Assembly (NCBI RefSeq): GCF_030463535.1
Contig: NC_132897.1
Location: forward strand, 4,283,460 to 4,347,459
Source: Salminus brasiliensis
Lineage: Eukaryota > Chordata > Actinopteri > Characiformes > Bryconidae
Length of the DNA stretch: 64,000 nucleotides
Direction of reading: 5' to 3'
A model generated the notes under the pieces. The model had not been told where the DNA came from. It ran no database searches and saw nothing but the letters and a program-made list of their open reading frames with translations. Every line of letters starts with the position of its first letter. Position 1 is the first letter of the stretch. The position numbers were made by a program, and so were the translations under genes. Shown one piece after another: positions 22,325 to 34,700 of the stretch.

Positions 22325-24520
22325 CTAATTTTAAGTCATAAACATGTTTAAACCTATCTCAGTTTTGAGTTATCTCAGTTTTGAATTATCTCAGTTTTAA
22401 ATTATGAACCTGTCTCAGTTTTGAGTTATGAGCCTGTCTCAGGTTTGAGTTATCTCAGGTTTGAGTTATGAACCTGTCTCAGTTTTGAGATGTCTCAGGT
22501 TTGAGTTATGAACCTGTCTTAGGTTTGAGTTATGAACCTCTCTCAGGTTTGAGATGTCTCAGGTTTGAGTTATGAACCTGTCTCAGGTTTGAGTTATGAA
22601 CCTGTCTCAGGTTTGAGATATCTCAGGTTTGAGTTATGAACCTGTCTCAGGTTTGAGTTATGAACCTGTCTCAGGTTTGAGTTAGGAACCTGTCTCAGTT
22701 TTGAGTTAGGAACCTGTCTCAGGTTTGAGATGTCTCAGGTTTGAGTTCTGAACCTGTCTCAGGTTTGAGATATCTCAGGTTTGAGTTATGAACCTGTCTC
22801 AGGTTTGAGTTATGGAGATGTCTCAGGTTTGAGTTATGAACCTGTCTCAGGTTTGAGTTATGAACCAGTCTCAGGTTTGAGATGTCTCAGGTTTGAGTTA
22901 TGAACCTGTCTCAGGTTTGAGATGTCTCAGGTTTGAGTTATGAACCTGTCTCAGGTTTGTGTGATGAACCTGTCTCAGGTTTGAGTGATGAACCTGTCTC
23001 AGGTTTGAGTGATGAACCTGTCTCAGGTTTGAGTTATGAACCTGTCTCAGGTTTGAGATATCTCAGGTTTGAGTTATGAACCTGTCTCAGGTTTGAGTTA
23101 TGAACCTGTCTCAGGTTTGAGTTATGAACCTGTCTCAGGTTTGAGTTATCTCAGGTTTGAGTTATGAACCTGTCTCAGGTTTGAGTTATGAACCTGTCTC
23201 AGGTTTGAGTGATGAACCTGTCTCAGGTTTGAGTTATCTCAGGTTTGAGTTATGAACCTGTCTCAGGTTTGAGTTATGAACCTGTCTCAGGTTTGAGATA
23301 TCTCAGGTTTGAGTTATGAACCTGTCTCAGGTTTGAGTTATGAACCTGTCTCAGGTTTGAGTTAGGAACCTGTCTCAGGTTTGAGATGTCTCAGGTTTGA
23401 GTTATGAACCTGTCTCAGGTTTGAGATATCTCAGGTTTGAGTTATGAACCTGTCTCAGGTTTGAGTTATGGAGATGTCTCAGGTTTGAGTTATGAACCTG
23501 TCTCAGGTTTGAGTTATGAACCTGTCTCAGGTTTGAGTTATGAACCTGTCTCAGGTTTGAGTTATGAACCTGTCTCAGGTTTGAGATGTCTCAGGTTTGA
23601 GTTATGAACCTGTCTCAGGTTTGAGTTATGAACCTGTCTCAGGTTTGAGATGTCTCAGGTTTGAGTTATGAACCTGTCTCAGGTTTGAGTTATGAACCTG
23701 TCTCAGGTTTGAGTTATGAACCTGTCTCAGGTTTGAGTTATGAACCTGTCTCAGGTTTGAGATGTCTCAGGTTTTAGTTATGAACCTGTCTCAGGTTTGA
23801 GATGTCTCAGGTTTGAGTTATGAACCTGTCTCAGGTTTGTGTGATGAACCTGTCTCAGGTTTGTGTGATGAACCTGTCTCAGGTTTGAGTGATGAACCTG
23901 TCTCAGGTTTGAGTGATGAACCTGTCTCAGGTTTGAGTTATGAACCTGTCTCAGGTTTGAGATATCTCAGGTTTGAGATATGAACCTGTCTCAGGTTTGA
24001 GTTATGAACCTGTCTCAGGTTTGAGTTATCTCAGGTTTGAGTTATGAACCTGTCTCAGGTTTGAGTTATGAACCTGTCTCAGGTTTGAGTGATGAACCTG
24101 TCTCAGGTTTGAGTTATCTCAGGTTTGAGTTATGAACCTGTCTCAGGTTTGAGTTATCTCAGGTTTGAGTTATGAACCTGTCTCAGGTTTGAGTTATGAA
24201 CCTGTCTCAGGTTTGAGTTATCTCAGGTTTGAGTGATGAACCTGTCTCAGGTTTGAGTTATGAACCTGTCTCAGGTTTGAGTTATGAACCAGTCTCAGGT
24301 TTGAGTGATGAACCTGTCTCGGGTTTGAGTGATGAACCTGTCTCGGGTTTGAGTGATGAACCTGTCTCAGGTTTGAGTGATGAACCTGTCTCAGGTTTGA
24401 GTGATGAACCTGTCTCAGGTTTGAGTTATGGAGATGTCTCAGGTTTGAGTGATGAACCTGTCTCAGGGTTGAGTGATGAACCTGTCTCAGGTCTGAGATG
24501 TAAACTTAGCCTCGAGTTAA
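22325..24520. repeat. 24/16-bp minisatellite, gtttgagttatgaacc type
   Basis: Over 2 kb of nearly perfect 24-bp units reading gtttgagttatgaacc plus tgtctcag are interspersed with 16-bp units that lack the eight bases gaacctgt (gtttgagatgtctcag). The alternation of long and short units repeats in blocks, indicating higher-order amplification. It ends about 30 bp before the promoter of the coiled-coil gene. The 101-aa frame at 24229 is an artefact. Confidence 0.95.
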
Positions 24521-24549
24521 ACCCCAGTGTTTGAATCGGGCCGTTGGGG

Positions 24550-24680
24550 AGCGTCGGTTGCTAGGCTCCTCGGTTGCTAGGCTCCTCGGTTGCTAGGAGC
24601 TGGTCTGAACGCCTGGCTGGCCGCATTTCTGCAGGTCTGTCTCCGGCGGGCTGAAGCGGGTCAGAGTGCGGAGAGTAACT
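24550..24680 (+). other. Probable non-coding first exon and promoter of the coiled-coil gene
   Basis: This short GC-rich region follows 2 kb of minisatellite and ends at a strong donor, gagtaact|gtgagtaaac at 24681. The next coding exon starts at 26475 after an acceptor. No ATG in this stretch opens a useful frame. The transcription start is not determinable from sequence, so the left edge is approximate. Confidence 0.5.
24557..24596. promoter_or_regulatory. Three tandem RFX-type half-sites (gttgctag) at 16-bp spacing
   Basis: gttgctag occurs at 24557, 24573 and 24589 in direct orientation. Two copies read gttgctaggctcc, close to the X-box palindrome in its left half (GTTGCY) but not in its right half (RGYAAC). 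RFX factors drive many cilium and centrosome genes through such boxes. The sites lie just upstream of, or in, the first exon of a coiled-coil gene. Function is inferred. Confidence 0.5.
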
Positions 24681-25049
24681 GTGAGTAAACCTTAAACTTT
24701 CTGTAGGTTTTTAATGCTCAACCATGTCGTTTTAATCTGCTTAGCGGAGCTAGAAGACGCTTGTAAGAGACAGGATTTAGGCGCTAGTCTCGTTAAACTC
24801 GAGCTGTGACTGAACGGCGTTTTGAATGAAGTTAATTTAACTCCGCTTTAGTCTGAAACTGAGCAGTGCTCAAGCTCTCAGACGACTTTGGAGCCACAGG
24901 AGCCGAAAACAGCTGAATTTATGAGCCTCTTTTGTGTCCTGAAGTTTGCAGTGTTCGCTGGGGGGTTCCTGACCGAGCCAGCAGAACCTCCCCCACCAAA
25001 ACAGCAGGGTTCTCCAAAACCACAGAACAGAACTAAGACCGGGTTAGAA

Positions 25050-26310
25050 AGACCTATAACTCAAAAATACAATACCTTTAAAAAGTTTATAATTCAAAGC
25101 TATAGTAGGTTTAAAAAGTGTATAACTCAAAGCTATGGTAGGTTTAAAAAGTTTATAACTCAAAGCTATAGTAGGTTTAAAAAGCGTATAACTCAAAGCT
25201 ATAGTAGGTTTAAAAAGTGTATAACTCAAAGCTATGGTAAGTTTAAAAAGCGTATAACTCAAAGCTATGGTAGGTTTAAAAAGTGTATAACTCAAAGCTA
25301 TGGTAGGTTTTAAAAGTTTATAACTCAAAGCATTTAGGGTTAAAATGTTTATAAAAAATATATGGTAGGTTTAAAAAGTGTATAACTCAAAGCTATGGTA
25401 GGTTTAAAAAGTGTATAACTCAAAGCTATGGTAGGTTTAAAATGTGTATAACTCAAAACTATAGGTTTTAAAAGTGTATAACTCAAAGCTATGGTAGGTT
25501 TAAAAAGTGTATAACTCAAAGCTATGGTAAGTTTAAAAAGCGTATAACTCAAAGCTATGGTAAGTTTAAAAAGCGTATAACTCAAAGCTATGGTAGGTTT
25601 AAAAAGTTTATAACTCAAAGCTATGGTAAGTTTAAAAAGCGTATAACTCAAAGCTATGGTAAGTTTAAAAAGCGTATAACTCAAAGCTATGGTAGGTTTA
25701 AAAAGTGTATAACTCAAAGCTATGGTAGGTTTAAAAAGTTTATAACTCAAAGCTATGGTAAGTTTAAAAAGCGTATAACTCAAAGCTATGGTAGGTTTAA
25801 AAAGTGTATAACTCAAAGCTATGGTAGGTTTAAAAAGTGTATAACTCAAAGCTATGGTAGGTTTAAAAAGTTTATAACTCAAAGCTATGGTAGGTTTAAA
25901 AAGTTTATAACTCAAAGCTATAGTAGGTTTAAAAAGTTTATAACTCAAAGCTATAGTAGGTTTAAAAAGTTTATAACTCAAAGCTATAGTAGGTTTAAAA
26001 AGCATATAACTCAAAGCTATGGTAGGTTTAAAAAGCTTATAACTCAAAGCTATGGTAAGTTTAAAAAGCGTATAACTCAAAGCTATAGTAGGTTTAAAAA
26101 GCGTATAACTCAAAGCTATGGTAAGTTTAAAAAGCGTATAACTCAAAGCTATAGTAGGTTTAAAAAGCGTATAACTCAAAGCTATAGTAGGTTTAAAAAG
26201 CGTATAACTCAAAGCTAAGGTAGGTTTTAAAAGTGTATAACTCAAAGCTATGGTAGGTTTAAAAAGTGTATAACTCAAAGCTATGGTAGGTTTAAAAAGG
26301 GTTATAACAA
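25050..26310. repeat. 33-bp minisatellite, ataactcaaagctatggta type
   Basis: About 38 tandem units of 33 bp each contain ataactcaaagctatggta and ggtttaaaaag. Because 33 is a multiple of three and the unit lacks stops on the minus strand, it opens a spurious 391-aa frame. The array lies in the first intron of the coiled-coil gene, about 160 bp upstream of its first coding exon. Confidence 0.95.
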
Positions 26311-26477
26311 ACGCTATGGCAATGGTCAAAAGCCATCCTTTAAGATCCACGGAAGACAAATAAATAAAATAGTCATTCATAGTTTTCGAACCCATACTGT
26401 TCTTTAGTACTTCCAGTACTACTTTTATATTCTTTATTTGACCACATACTGACTCTTTGCAACCCACTGCACAGGTC

Positions 26478-29400
26478 ATGGATGCTGGAAATCTTGAAGC
26501 AGTTGCGGACGAAGCAGACGACACAGATGAGCTGATCTGTACTGGTCAGAACCTTTACTATACCTCAGCCTCATACTCATACTCATATGGGACATTTTCT
26601 CAATCAGCTTAAGCCCTTAAACAGCCTCCGGGCCATCAGCGGCCCGAAAGTGTTCTTAAAAATGTCTATTACAGAGAAGTACAGAAGTCCCTGTAGTTAC
26701 TGAGTAATACACCTTAGTGTGTAATAAGCCTTTCTGTGGACCTGCCAGTGTGCTAAGCACAGTCAGTGCCAGTGTGCTGGCTCCACAGTCCAAAAGCTCC
26801 ACAGTAGTCTCTTTAAAGGTCCTTTACAGGCTGACCTCAAGCATTTTTACTATAATAACTCCTCCCAATCAAATGTCCTGTATTCCACCTATGTCTTCTG
26901 TGTTCATGATGGAGTTTTAGCTCCACTCATCCGAGGATCACACACTGTTATTGTGGTCCGAACTCACATTTGTTAATACTGACGCTTCCTGTGTTGTGTG
27001 CTTCTAAGATGTGGATGGAGAGACGGTCAGTGAATTTGATCTTGGTCCACCTGCTGTCCTCCGAGACCACTGCGATCTCCTGCTGGACGCCATCGATGCT
27101 CAGCTCAGTCATCTTCAGGTAAGAGAACCACTTGGTAGAAGTACTGCCAATAGAATAGGATAAGCATGAGCAGATAAGCCTGAACCTATTGGCACCATGC
27201 TGCCTAGTGCCAGACGTGAGCTAGAGGGGTATAAAGCCCCCATACAGCATTGAGCTGTGGAGCAGTGGGAGTGCAAAGTTGGTCTGGGATGAGGTGGGGT
27301 GCTGATCATCCAGCACCCATAGAATTTCTCCAAAATCTAGCAGAAAGCCTTCTTCCCTGGACAGTAGAGACAGTTACTCCAACATAAGCAGAATCAACTC
27401 AACAATTTTAGAAGACTGAGTGTCCCAATACTTTTGTCCAAACCATTTACATTACATATAGTGCTACTACTTGCACTTCTGCTAGATGCTAACTTGCTTA
27501 ACCCTAAAATGTGTTATGTCCTTAGTCTCACGGTCATTGCCGTGGAGGAAAGAACAAGCTGGAAGTTCTCCTGACCCCAGGTAGACCCCGATTCTCTCAT
27601 GGGTACACGTTCCAACACTCTCATTGTCTATATGAATTGCTTTCTCTTTCTTTCAGTGTGTCTTGACAGGAGTAGCTCAGTGAGTAAAGACACTGGTCTG
27701 GGCAGTGCTGACCCTTCCACTGATAAGGCGTCCTCTACCCCAGATGGGTCGAATTCAGATCTCCCAGACCTGTCCCCAGGTAACCTCACAGGCTGCTTGC
27801 TGTAGCTTCATGCCATGTATCCAGCACAGCAACACCTGTTATTCTGAACCGTGGTCTGGTCTGTTTCAACCTTGGTCACAGTAAAGGTCAGCAGGGGCAG
27901 GTTGGAGCCTGCTGGGAAGCAGAAGGAGGGCAATGAGGAATATGTTGGACTGTGTACTACCCCCTCCTGGCAGACTGGGGGAGCTGGTGTACCAGTGGGC
28001 TCCAAGAGTGAGCAATGTCTCTGGAGACTGCAGCGACTACTAGGGACTACTACCAGGGTATTAGTATATGCTAATATATGCTAATTAGTGCATGCAACTT
28101 ATGAACATAGAAAATACAGAAGCCAGAAAACAATTACAGATTATAAATAACAATAAATATAACATAAAACAGGTGAGAGTGAAGGACCAGGAGGCCGAAG
28201 AGGAGGACAGCGTGTGCACCGAAGATTTCAGCGCAAGATTCCGAGAGGAGATGTTGGAACTACAAGAGCCAAGTGCAGGCAGAGCAGGTACGCTGATCTC
28301 AGATCTGTCTACTAGTGTTTTCTGTGATTGTTTAGGTCAGCTACATTGGCAGAACCTGATGGAGGTCTGTTTTGAGAGTACACTTAGTTTCTGACCACAC
28401 GAAGACCCTCCTTCTCCCAATTTAAAGTCCTGTCAATTCCATCGCTACCTTCTGTGTCCACATTTCTGCACTCTTACCCAACCACCATCTTACCTTCTCA
28501 TCTTATATTCTCATTGAGCCCAAGGACAATCCATGACCTTGGAAGAGTTTCATAGACCCTGTTCATACCTCAGGTCATGTCAGGATTGTATCCTGATAGG
28601 ATTTAAGTCTCATGCATTTACACTCAGTAGCCAAATGCATTTCTGGTTGGTCGGGCTAAAATCTGATCACTGTGTGGGACGGAAAATGCAAATTCGCTCA
28701 TTGCACAGCAATAATTGCTGGTGTTTGAGTTTTGGCACATTTTCAATATGCACACACACAGCTTGTCTAGTCCCTGTAGAGAAGAAATACTGCCAATAGA
28801 AGAGGACTCTTAAGATAGATAAGCAGATAAGCATGAACCTACTGGTACCATGCTGCCTAATGTAGGCCAGGCATGAGCTAGAGGGGTATAAAGCCCCTAT
28901 ACAGCATTGAGCTGTGGAGCAGTGGAAGAACTGTTGATGATGGTGGTGCTCCAGCCAATAGTTTTAAGATTAAGAATTGCGGAGTTGGTTTGGGATGAGG
29001 TGGGGTGCTGATCATCCAGCACCCACAGAATTTCTCCAAAATCTAGTAGAAAGCCTTCTCATGCATTTACACTCAGTAGCCAAATGCATTTCTGGTGGTC
29101 GGGCTAAAATCTGATCACTGTGTGGGACAGAATATGCAAATTCGCAAATTGTGCAGCAATAATTGCTGATGTTTAAGTTGTACTGGGAGGAGTTTGGGTT
29201 GTGGAATGAGTCTTGGGGAGACGGATGAGTTTACACTGCTAAAACGTGGCTCAAATGCATCTCCTGAAGTGGTTTGAGTGATTAGATTTGTATCCTTGGG
29301 TGAGTTTACACTTGCGTGAGATTTTATGTGGCTCTGCCTAATCCAGGTAGAATATGATGATGATATTCAAGACGGATGTAGCGATCAGGTGTAAATGGGG

Positions 29401-31412
29401 TCAGTGTGGGGTGAGATATCAAACCTGTGTCAATCTGATGAAAAAACATCAGATTTGGGTCACTTTTACTTGCTGTGTGAACGTAGCCTCAAACACTTTG
29501 GGTGTCTAGCCTTATAGCTCAAAGTAGTAGTCTTTGGCGTAGGCCCCGCCTTCGCCAGCTCAGGTCTTACGACATCAGGATTCTCACAGAAGGTATAGAC
29601 AGGGGGCGGGCGCCTATCCCCGGGCAGCCGTCAGGACCGAACTGATACTGGTGGGGAGGAAGGAGGGAGAGACTTGACCTCACTCCTGAAAGCAGCAACA
29701 AAAGCGTGTAATTAGAGTTTTTTTTAACACAGGTGGAGGCTGTTGATTGGCTGAAGAAAGGTGACGCTGCATTAGAGCTCAGAGCTCCCTCCCTCTAGGG
29801 GACCACGGATAGTGAACAACTGTAAATGGTTAACATTTAAGTAGTCATCTTTTTACCTCCACCCCAGATAGTGCTCCAGACGCTACCAGCATCTGCAGCG
29901 ATACCGGGCCGCTCACCATACCCCAAATCACTCAGAAGCACAAAACTGTCCAGGAGCCATCACGCATCAGGCACCTAGCAGGTACTGTACCTCCCAGCTT
30001 CATTCTCTGGAGCAAGGCTTTTAACCCTATCTGCTCTAAGGGGCGCCCCAAAATCTCTTGGCCTGGACCGCTGCTTTCCAGGCTGGGATAAGAGAAGAGA
30101 ACAATGGGCCCTGTTCACACACTGATGCCTTTCTTATATCTCAAGCAGCGATGTGGACGTATGTGTATCGAATACATAAATAAATAAATTATATTTTTTA
30201 ATATTTAAGGTATTTTCAATTCAGATCAAATTAGGATGGCTCAATTCTGACTTTACACCGTTATCCGAACAAACACACATTATTCAATCCTAAAAGCTAA
30301 AGCTACGGTTACATCCTTACAAATAAAGCATGCTTCAAATGGTTCTTTGAGCAATGACCTAGAAGAACCACTTCTGGTTCAATAAAGAACCATTTGCATT
30401 TGAAAGGTAGCTGTATATAAATACGTTCTGTACTAAAAACAAAAGTGGGTATATCTACTCTATACCTGCCTCACTAATTCCCTTACACTCTTCTCACAAC
30501 CTGAGCACTGGACATAAAACTGGGTATGCCTTCATACCTCCAGCGCACTAAAGAACCAAACTTCAGCCCCCAAAACATGCCTCAACTGACTATATTGGGA
30601 CGAATCAGGATCTAGCCTTATCCTGGCTGTTAACATCTGTCCAAGCCCTGTGGATGCTCTTGAATAAACAGACCCTCTAATCTCAGGCTTTTGAAAGTTA
30701 TTCCAAGAGAAAAGGCCGGGTGCAGCACCGCCTCTGAGCATGACTCGACACAAAGGAGTCTTATAGACATCTCGGCAAAGCTCTCGGCAAAGTGATGGCC
30801 ACAGGCATGAACACCGGTTGTCAAAGCGTGCTAGTGTTGTGTATATTTATAGGTACAGCTGCATTAATAATACAATAAATAGGGTATTTCGGAAATGCTC
30901 CCAACAGGGAGGGTTAGGAGGGAATAGAGGTGATAAGAAATTGTATATTATTTAATTTCATTTGATTCAGTGTGTAAAATCTATGTAACACTCAAGCACA
31001 TAACAACAGTAGGCTAAAATTGCATAATGCACCCAAGGAATAGCACAACTCAACAGAATTCCGGCATTTGCTTTAGAAAATTGTGACCCTCTACCCTTCG
31101 GATTGCCTAGATCCATTAAGATCTTAGTGTGCACTTGGTTGGACATTTATCAAACTGTGGCACGGTTTGCTGTGGTTCGACTGGAAACTGATGAAAGTGA
31201 GGTGCTGAAATGTTAAAAGGGTCTATTCTCCTTATACTTGTACTGTAGAAGTTTAGTGACAGTAATAATAATAATAATAATAATAATGTTTCTGCAGGAG
31301 TTCCCATGAGGAGCTTTGACTCTGTCACTATAGACAGTGATCTGGACTCAGTGTGCACCGAGCAAATATGGCAACATGTACAGAGTACTGTAAACAGCAA
31401 GACAGGTACAGA

Positions 31413-31478
<66 letters not shown>

Positions 31479-31639
31479 ATTTTAATGCATCCAATGCATC
31501 ATTTATTAAACATGATGCATTATATTTTAACTATTCTATTTATTTATTTATTTATTTATTTATTTATATTTGACTGTTCTATTGTATCATTTATTTGATA
31601 TGAAAGTGAATGACCTCATTTCCTAAGGTGTATTTTGCT

Positions 31640-31712
<73 letters not shown>

Positions 31713-34700
31713 ATTTTTGTGCTATGTTTTGTAGCAGCAGCACAAATGTTAATGCCGAGTCGTTCAGGAAGACGGAAGAATTCACAGCAGTCTGAAAACC
31801 AAGCGCTCAGGTAGATGTTGGTTATAATCAGTGTGAGTATTATGGGATGTAGTGGGGAAGGCAAGCCTGTTCTCTTCTGAGCTCCTCCTCTTGCCTCCTC
31901 AGCACCTCCTGCTCCCTCAGCTAGAGAGGAGAGAGAGGGGGAGGAGGCCGTTGGTGGCATTCTTTTGAAGGCATGGACATGTGGCAGAGCAGTGATCACT
32001 GCCATGTAAAACCTTGTAATTTTTCACTTTCTGACATAATGTGAATCTGGCAGTTGATCTTTACATTGTGTCTGAATGTCACGATGAACAGACCAATAGA
32101 GAAGCTCCACAATGACTTGGAGTTAAATATTTTTCCATTGACGTTCATTGAAAGTTAAGAAGGTTTTGTCCTCCTCCTGTAAAGCTCCATTTTGGAGATA
32201 CGAGGGGTTGGGTTTTCTTGTGCGACAGCAACTCTCTTTTGGTCTCTTATGGTGTTCTGTGTATGTTTGTGTGTTAGCTCGGATGATGAAGGCACCGTAA
32301 CAGGAGAGAACGGAGAGTGTGTGAGGTGTTACAGAGTGCTGAGAGCTCCAGCCAGTGTCCAGAGGAGGGAGAAAAAGAGCCAGAGCAGGAAGAAGAGCTC
32401 CATCAGCTACTCTACACCCTCTACCACAGTGAGACGCTGACAGAATTAAGAGACCACTTCATTATTGTATTCTTAAATTGGCATCTCTACGTTTTCCTCA
32501 AACAGAGCTGAGTTAGCTAAATCTGCAGACTATGAACGGCATAAAGTCCCAACAGCAACGTGAAAGACTAGTGGGGAGCCGGCCAAGAGCTGTGGTTATT
32601 CCACCATAGTGATTTATGAATGCTCTCAAAGTTCAAATATTAGTCATTTGAATAATAAATTCTTTGCATTATAATTATTATCATCATTTCTTTGCATTAT
32701 TTGAGCAGCTGTTTTTGAGCAGTTGTCATTTCTGCAAATAAATAAATGCTCTAAATAGCGAATATTTTTATTGGGAATTTAGGGGAAATGTTTTCCATGG
32801 TTTATGAAATATAACGCAAATGTTAATATCCCTAAACACACTGCCTATAAATAGTAAAACCAGAGAAACAGATCATGTAGAGTGGTCTTTTCATTTTTTC
32901 TAGAGCTTCAAATTTTGTATTTCCAAATTTTAAAGCTGCCATGATATGCTATCTATATAAATAAATAAATAAAATAAAAAAAAAATTAAAAAATGAATCC
33001 AGTAAATAGGAGAAACAAGAGCTTCTCATTCTGAAGAAAGACAGTAGTGAGATCTTGTCGGTGAGCTAGTCTGAAGAACAGAGCTCGGTTCCTCCAGGGT
33101 TCTCCTGGACGCCCCCCAGTCCAGCCAGCACAGCGTGGAGGATGTGTTCAACTCCATCAGCAGCAGCAGCAGCAGCAGCTCACCTGATTTACCATCATTA
33201 AGCCCTGATTTACCACCAAACCAGGTGTTGATCTGAGGAGAACTCTAAATAATACTAGACTCCATGAGAGAGGAGAACTTTGGATATGTTCTAATGATGA
33301 ACACAGTGATGGAAACATTTGCACAATGTCGTATATATGCCATATCACCCACCCTGCCACATTCCTTTCAGTTCATACTTTCTGCTGCTTGGGTTTGTGT
33401 GTTTCAGAGCAAAGAGAGGCAGGATGACAAACTCAGAACAGAATTCAGTGATCTGGAACTGACGCTTGCTGGACTTCAGCACCAGAAAGCAGTGAGTAAA
33501 CGCTCCCACTCCCATTCCAGACTCCTCACTCCCCACTAGACATTTTCCTTCACACTGTAATCTGTCACTTATACTATTACAAACCATCACAAAGGCTGAT
33601 TGTGAAGCTCGATGGCTTGGATATGGAGCTTGCTGAAGGGTGTGAGGTGAGGTGTTGTTGTTTTTCACCCCAGGCTGTGGTGCAAGTAGTGGAGAGACTG
33701 AGGGAGGAGGTGGAGGAGTCGGAGAGAGAGCAACACACACTGCAGCTGAGCATGACTCAAACTAGAACACACACTCAGCTTCTCCGGTACGCCCCACATA
33801 CCTCCACATAGCTCAACTTTACTAAGGGGGTGACCCCTGTTCTGCAGTGCAGCAATGCAGCTCACCTTCATATATATGTGCTGTAGGAGTGAGCTGCACA
33901 AACTCCAGGCTCAGAGGGACTTGTGTGTAAAGGAGGTCAGGGCACTGCAGGATGGTCAGGCTGTCTTACAGAGACCCACTTGTTACTATGACTACAGTCC
34001 TCACAGGGTAAGATACCTGAGCATCATTCACTCTCCACACCCTCTCGGCCCTTTCTGACCTCCAACAGGATCTAACGGGATTGCTCGTTTGCCAGACTTC
34101 CCAGTTTCCCAAGTTCCAGATACATAAATGTCATGCGCTGAATTGACAAAAGTATTGGGACACACCTCTTAATCGTTGAATTTAGGTGTTTTATTCAGTC
34201 TCGTTGCCACAGGTGTATAAAAGCAAGCCCCTAGCCATGCAGTCGGCCTTTCTTAGGAGGAACCACAGAGAGCAGCTCAGCAAGACCACGTGAAGTTACA
34301 GAGCGGGGTCAGGGCCGAGTGCTGAGCTCAGAGCAGAGTGCAGAAAAGCCTCCAATGCTCTGCTGCTGACTCAATAACTGCAAAGCTCCAGACCTGCTGC
34401 TGTTAGAGATGCAAAGGGGAAATTCCAGATTATAAGCTCCTGTAGGTGTAACATGTAGATGTCCCAATACTTTTGTCTATACAGTGTATGTAATATTTCT
34501 GTAAGAATTGACATTATTCATCCCTCTTGTCTTTCTCAGCAGATGAACGGAAGCTGTGTGTCTGTGTTGGAGAGGGAGGAAATGGACCGTCTCCTGGATA
34601 GCACCAAGTCAGAGCTGTTCTCAGAACAGCGCCGGTTCAGAAACAAACTGGACTCTCTGCAGGAGGTACACTATATGTCCAAATGTTTGTGGACACCCCT

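Noticed and set aside
22325..24520. CRISPR-like regular repeats
   Set aside because: Units are contiguous with no unique spacers, and the genome is eukaryotic; it is a minisatellite.
24229..24534. A 101-residue repeat frame that looks like a repetitive surface protein
   Set aside because: It is the 24-bp minisatellite read in one frame, directly upstream of the promoter.
25349..26524. A 391-residue minus-strand repeat frame
   Set aside because: Product of the 33-bp minisatellite; it overlaps the real first coding exon of the coiled-coil gene only by chance.
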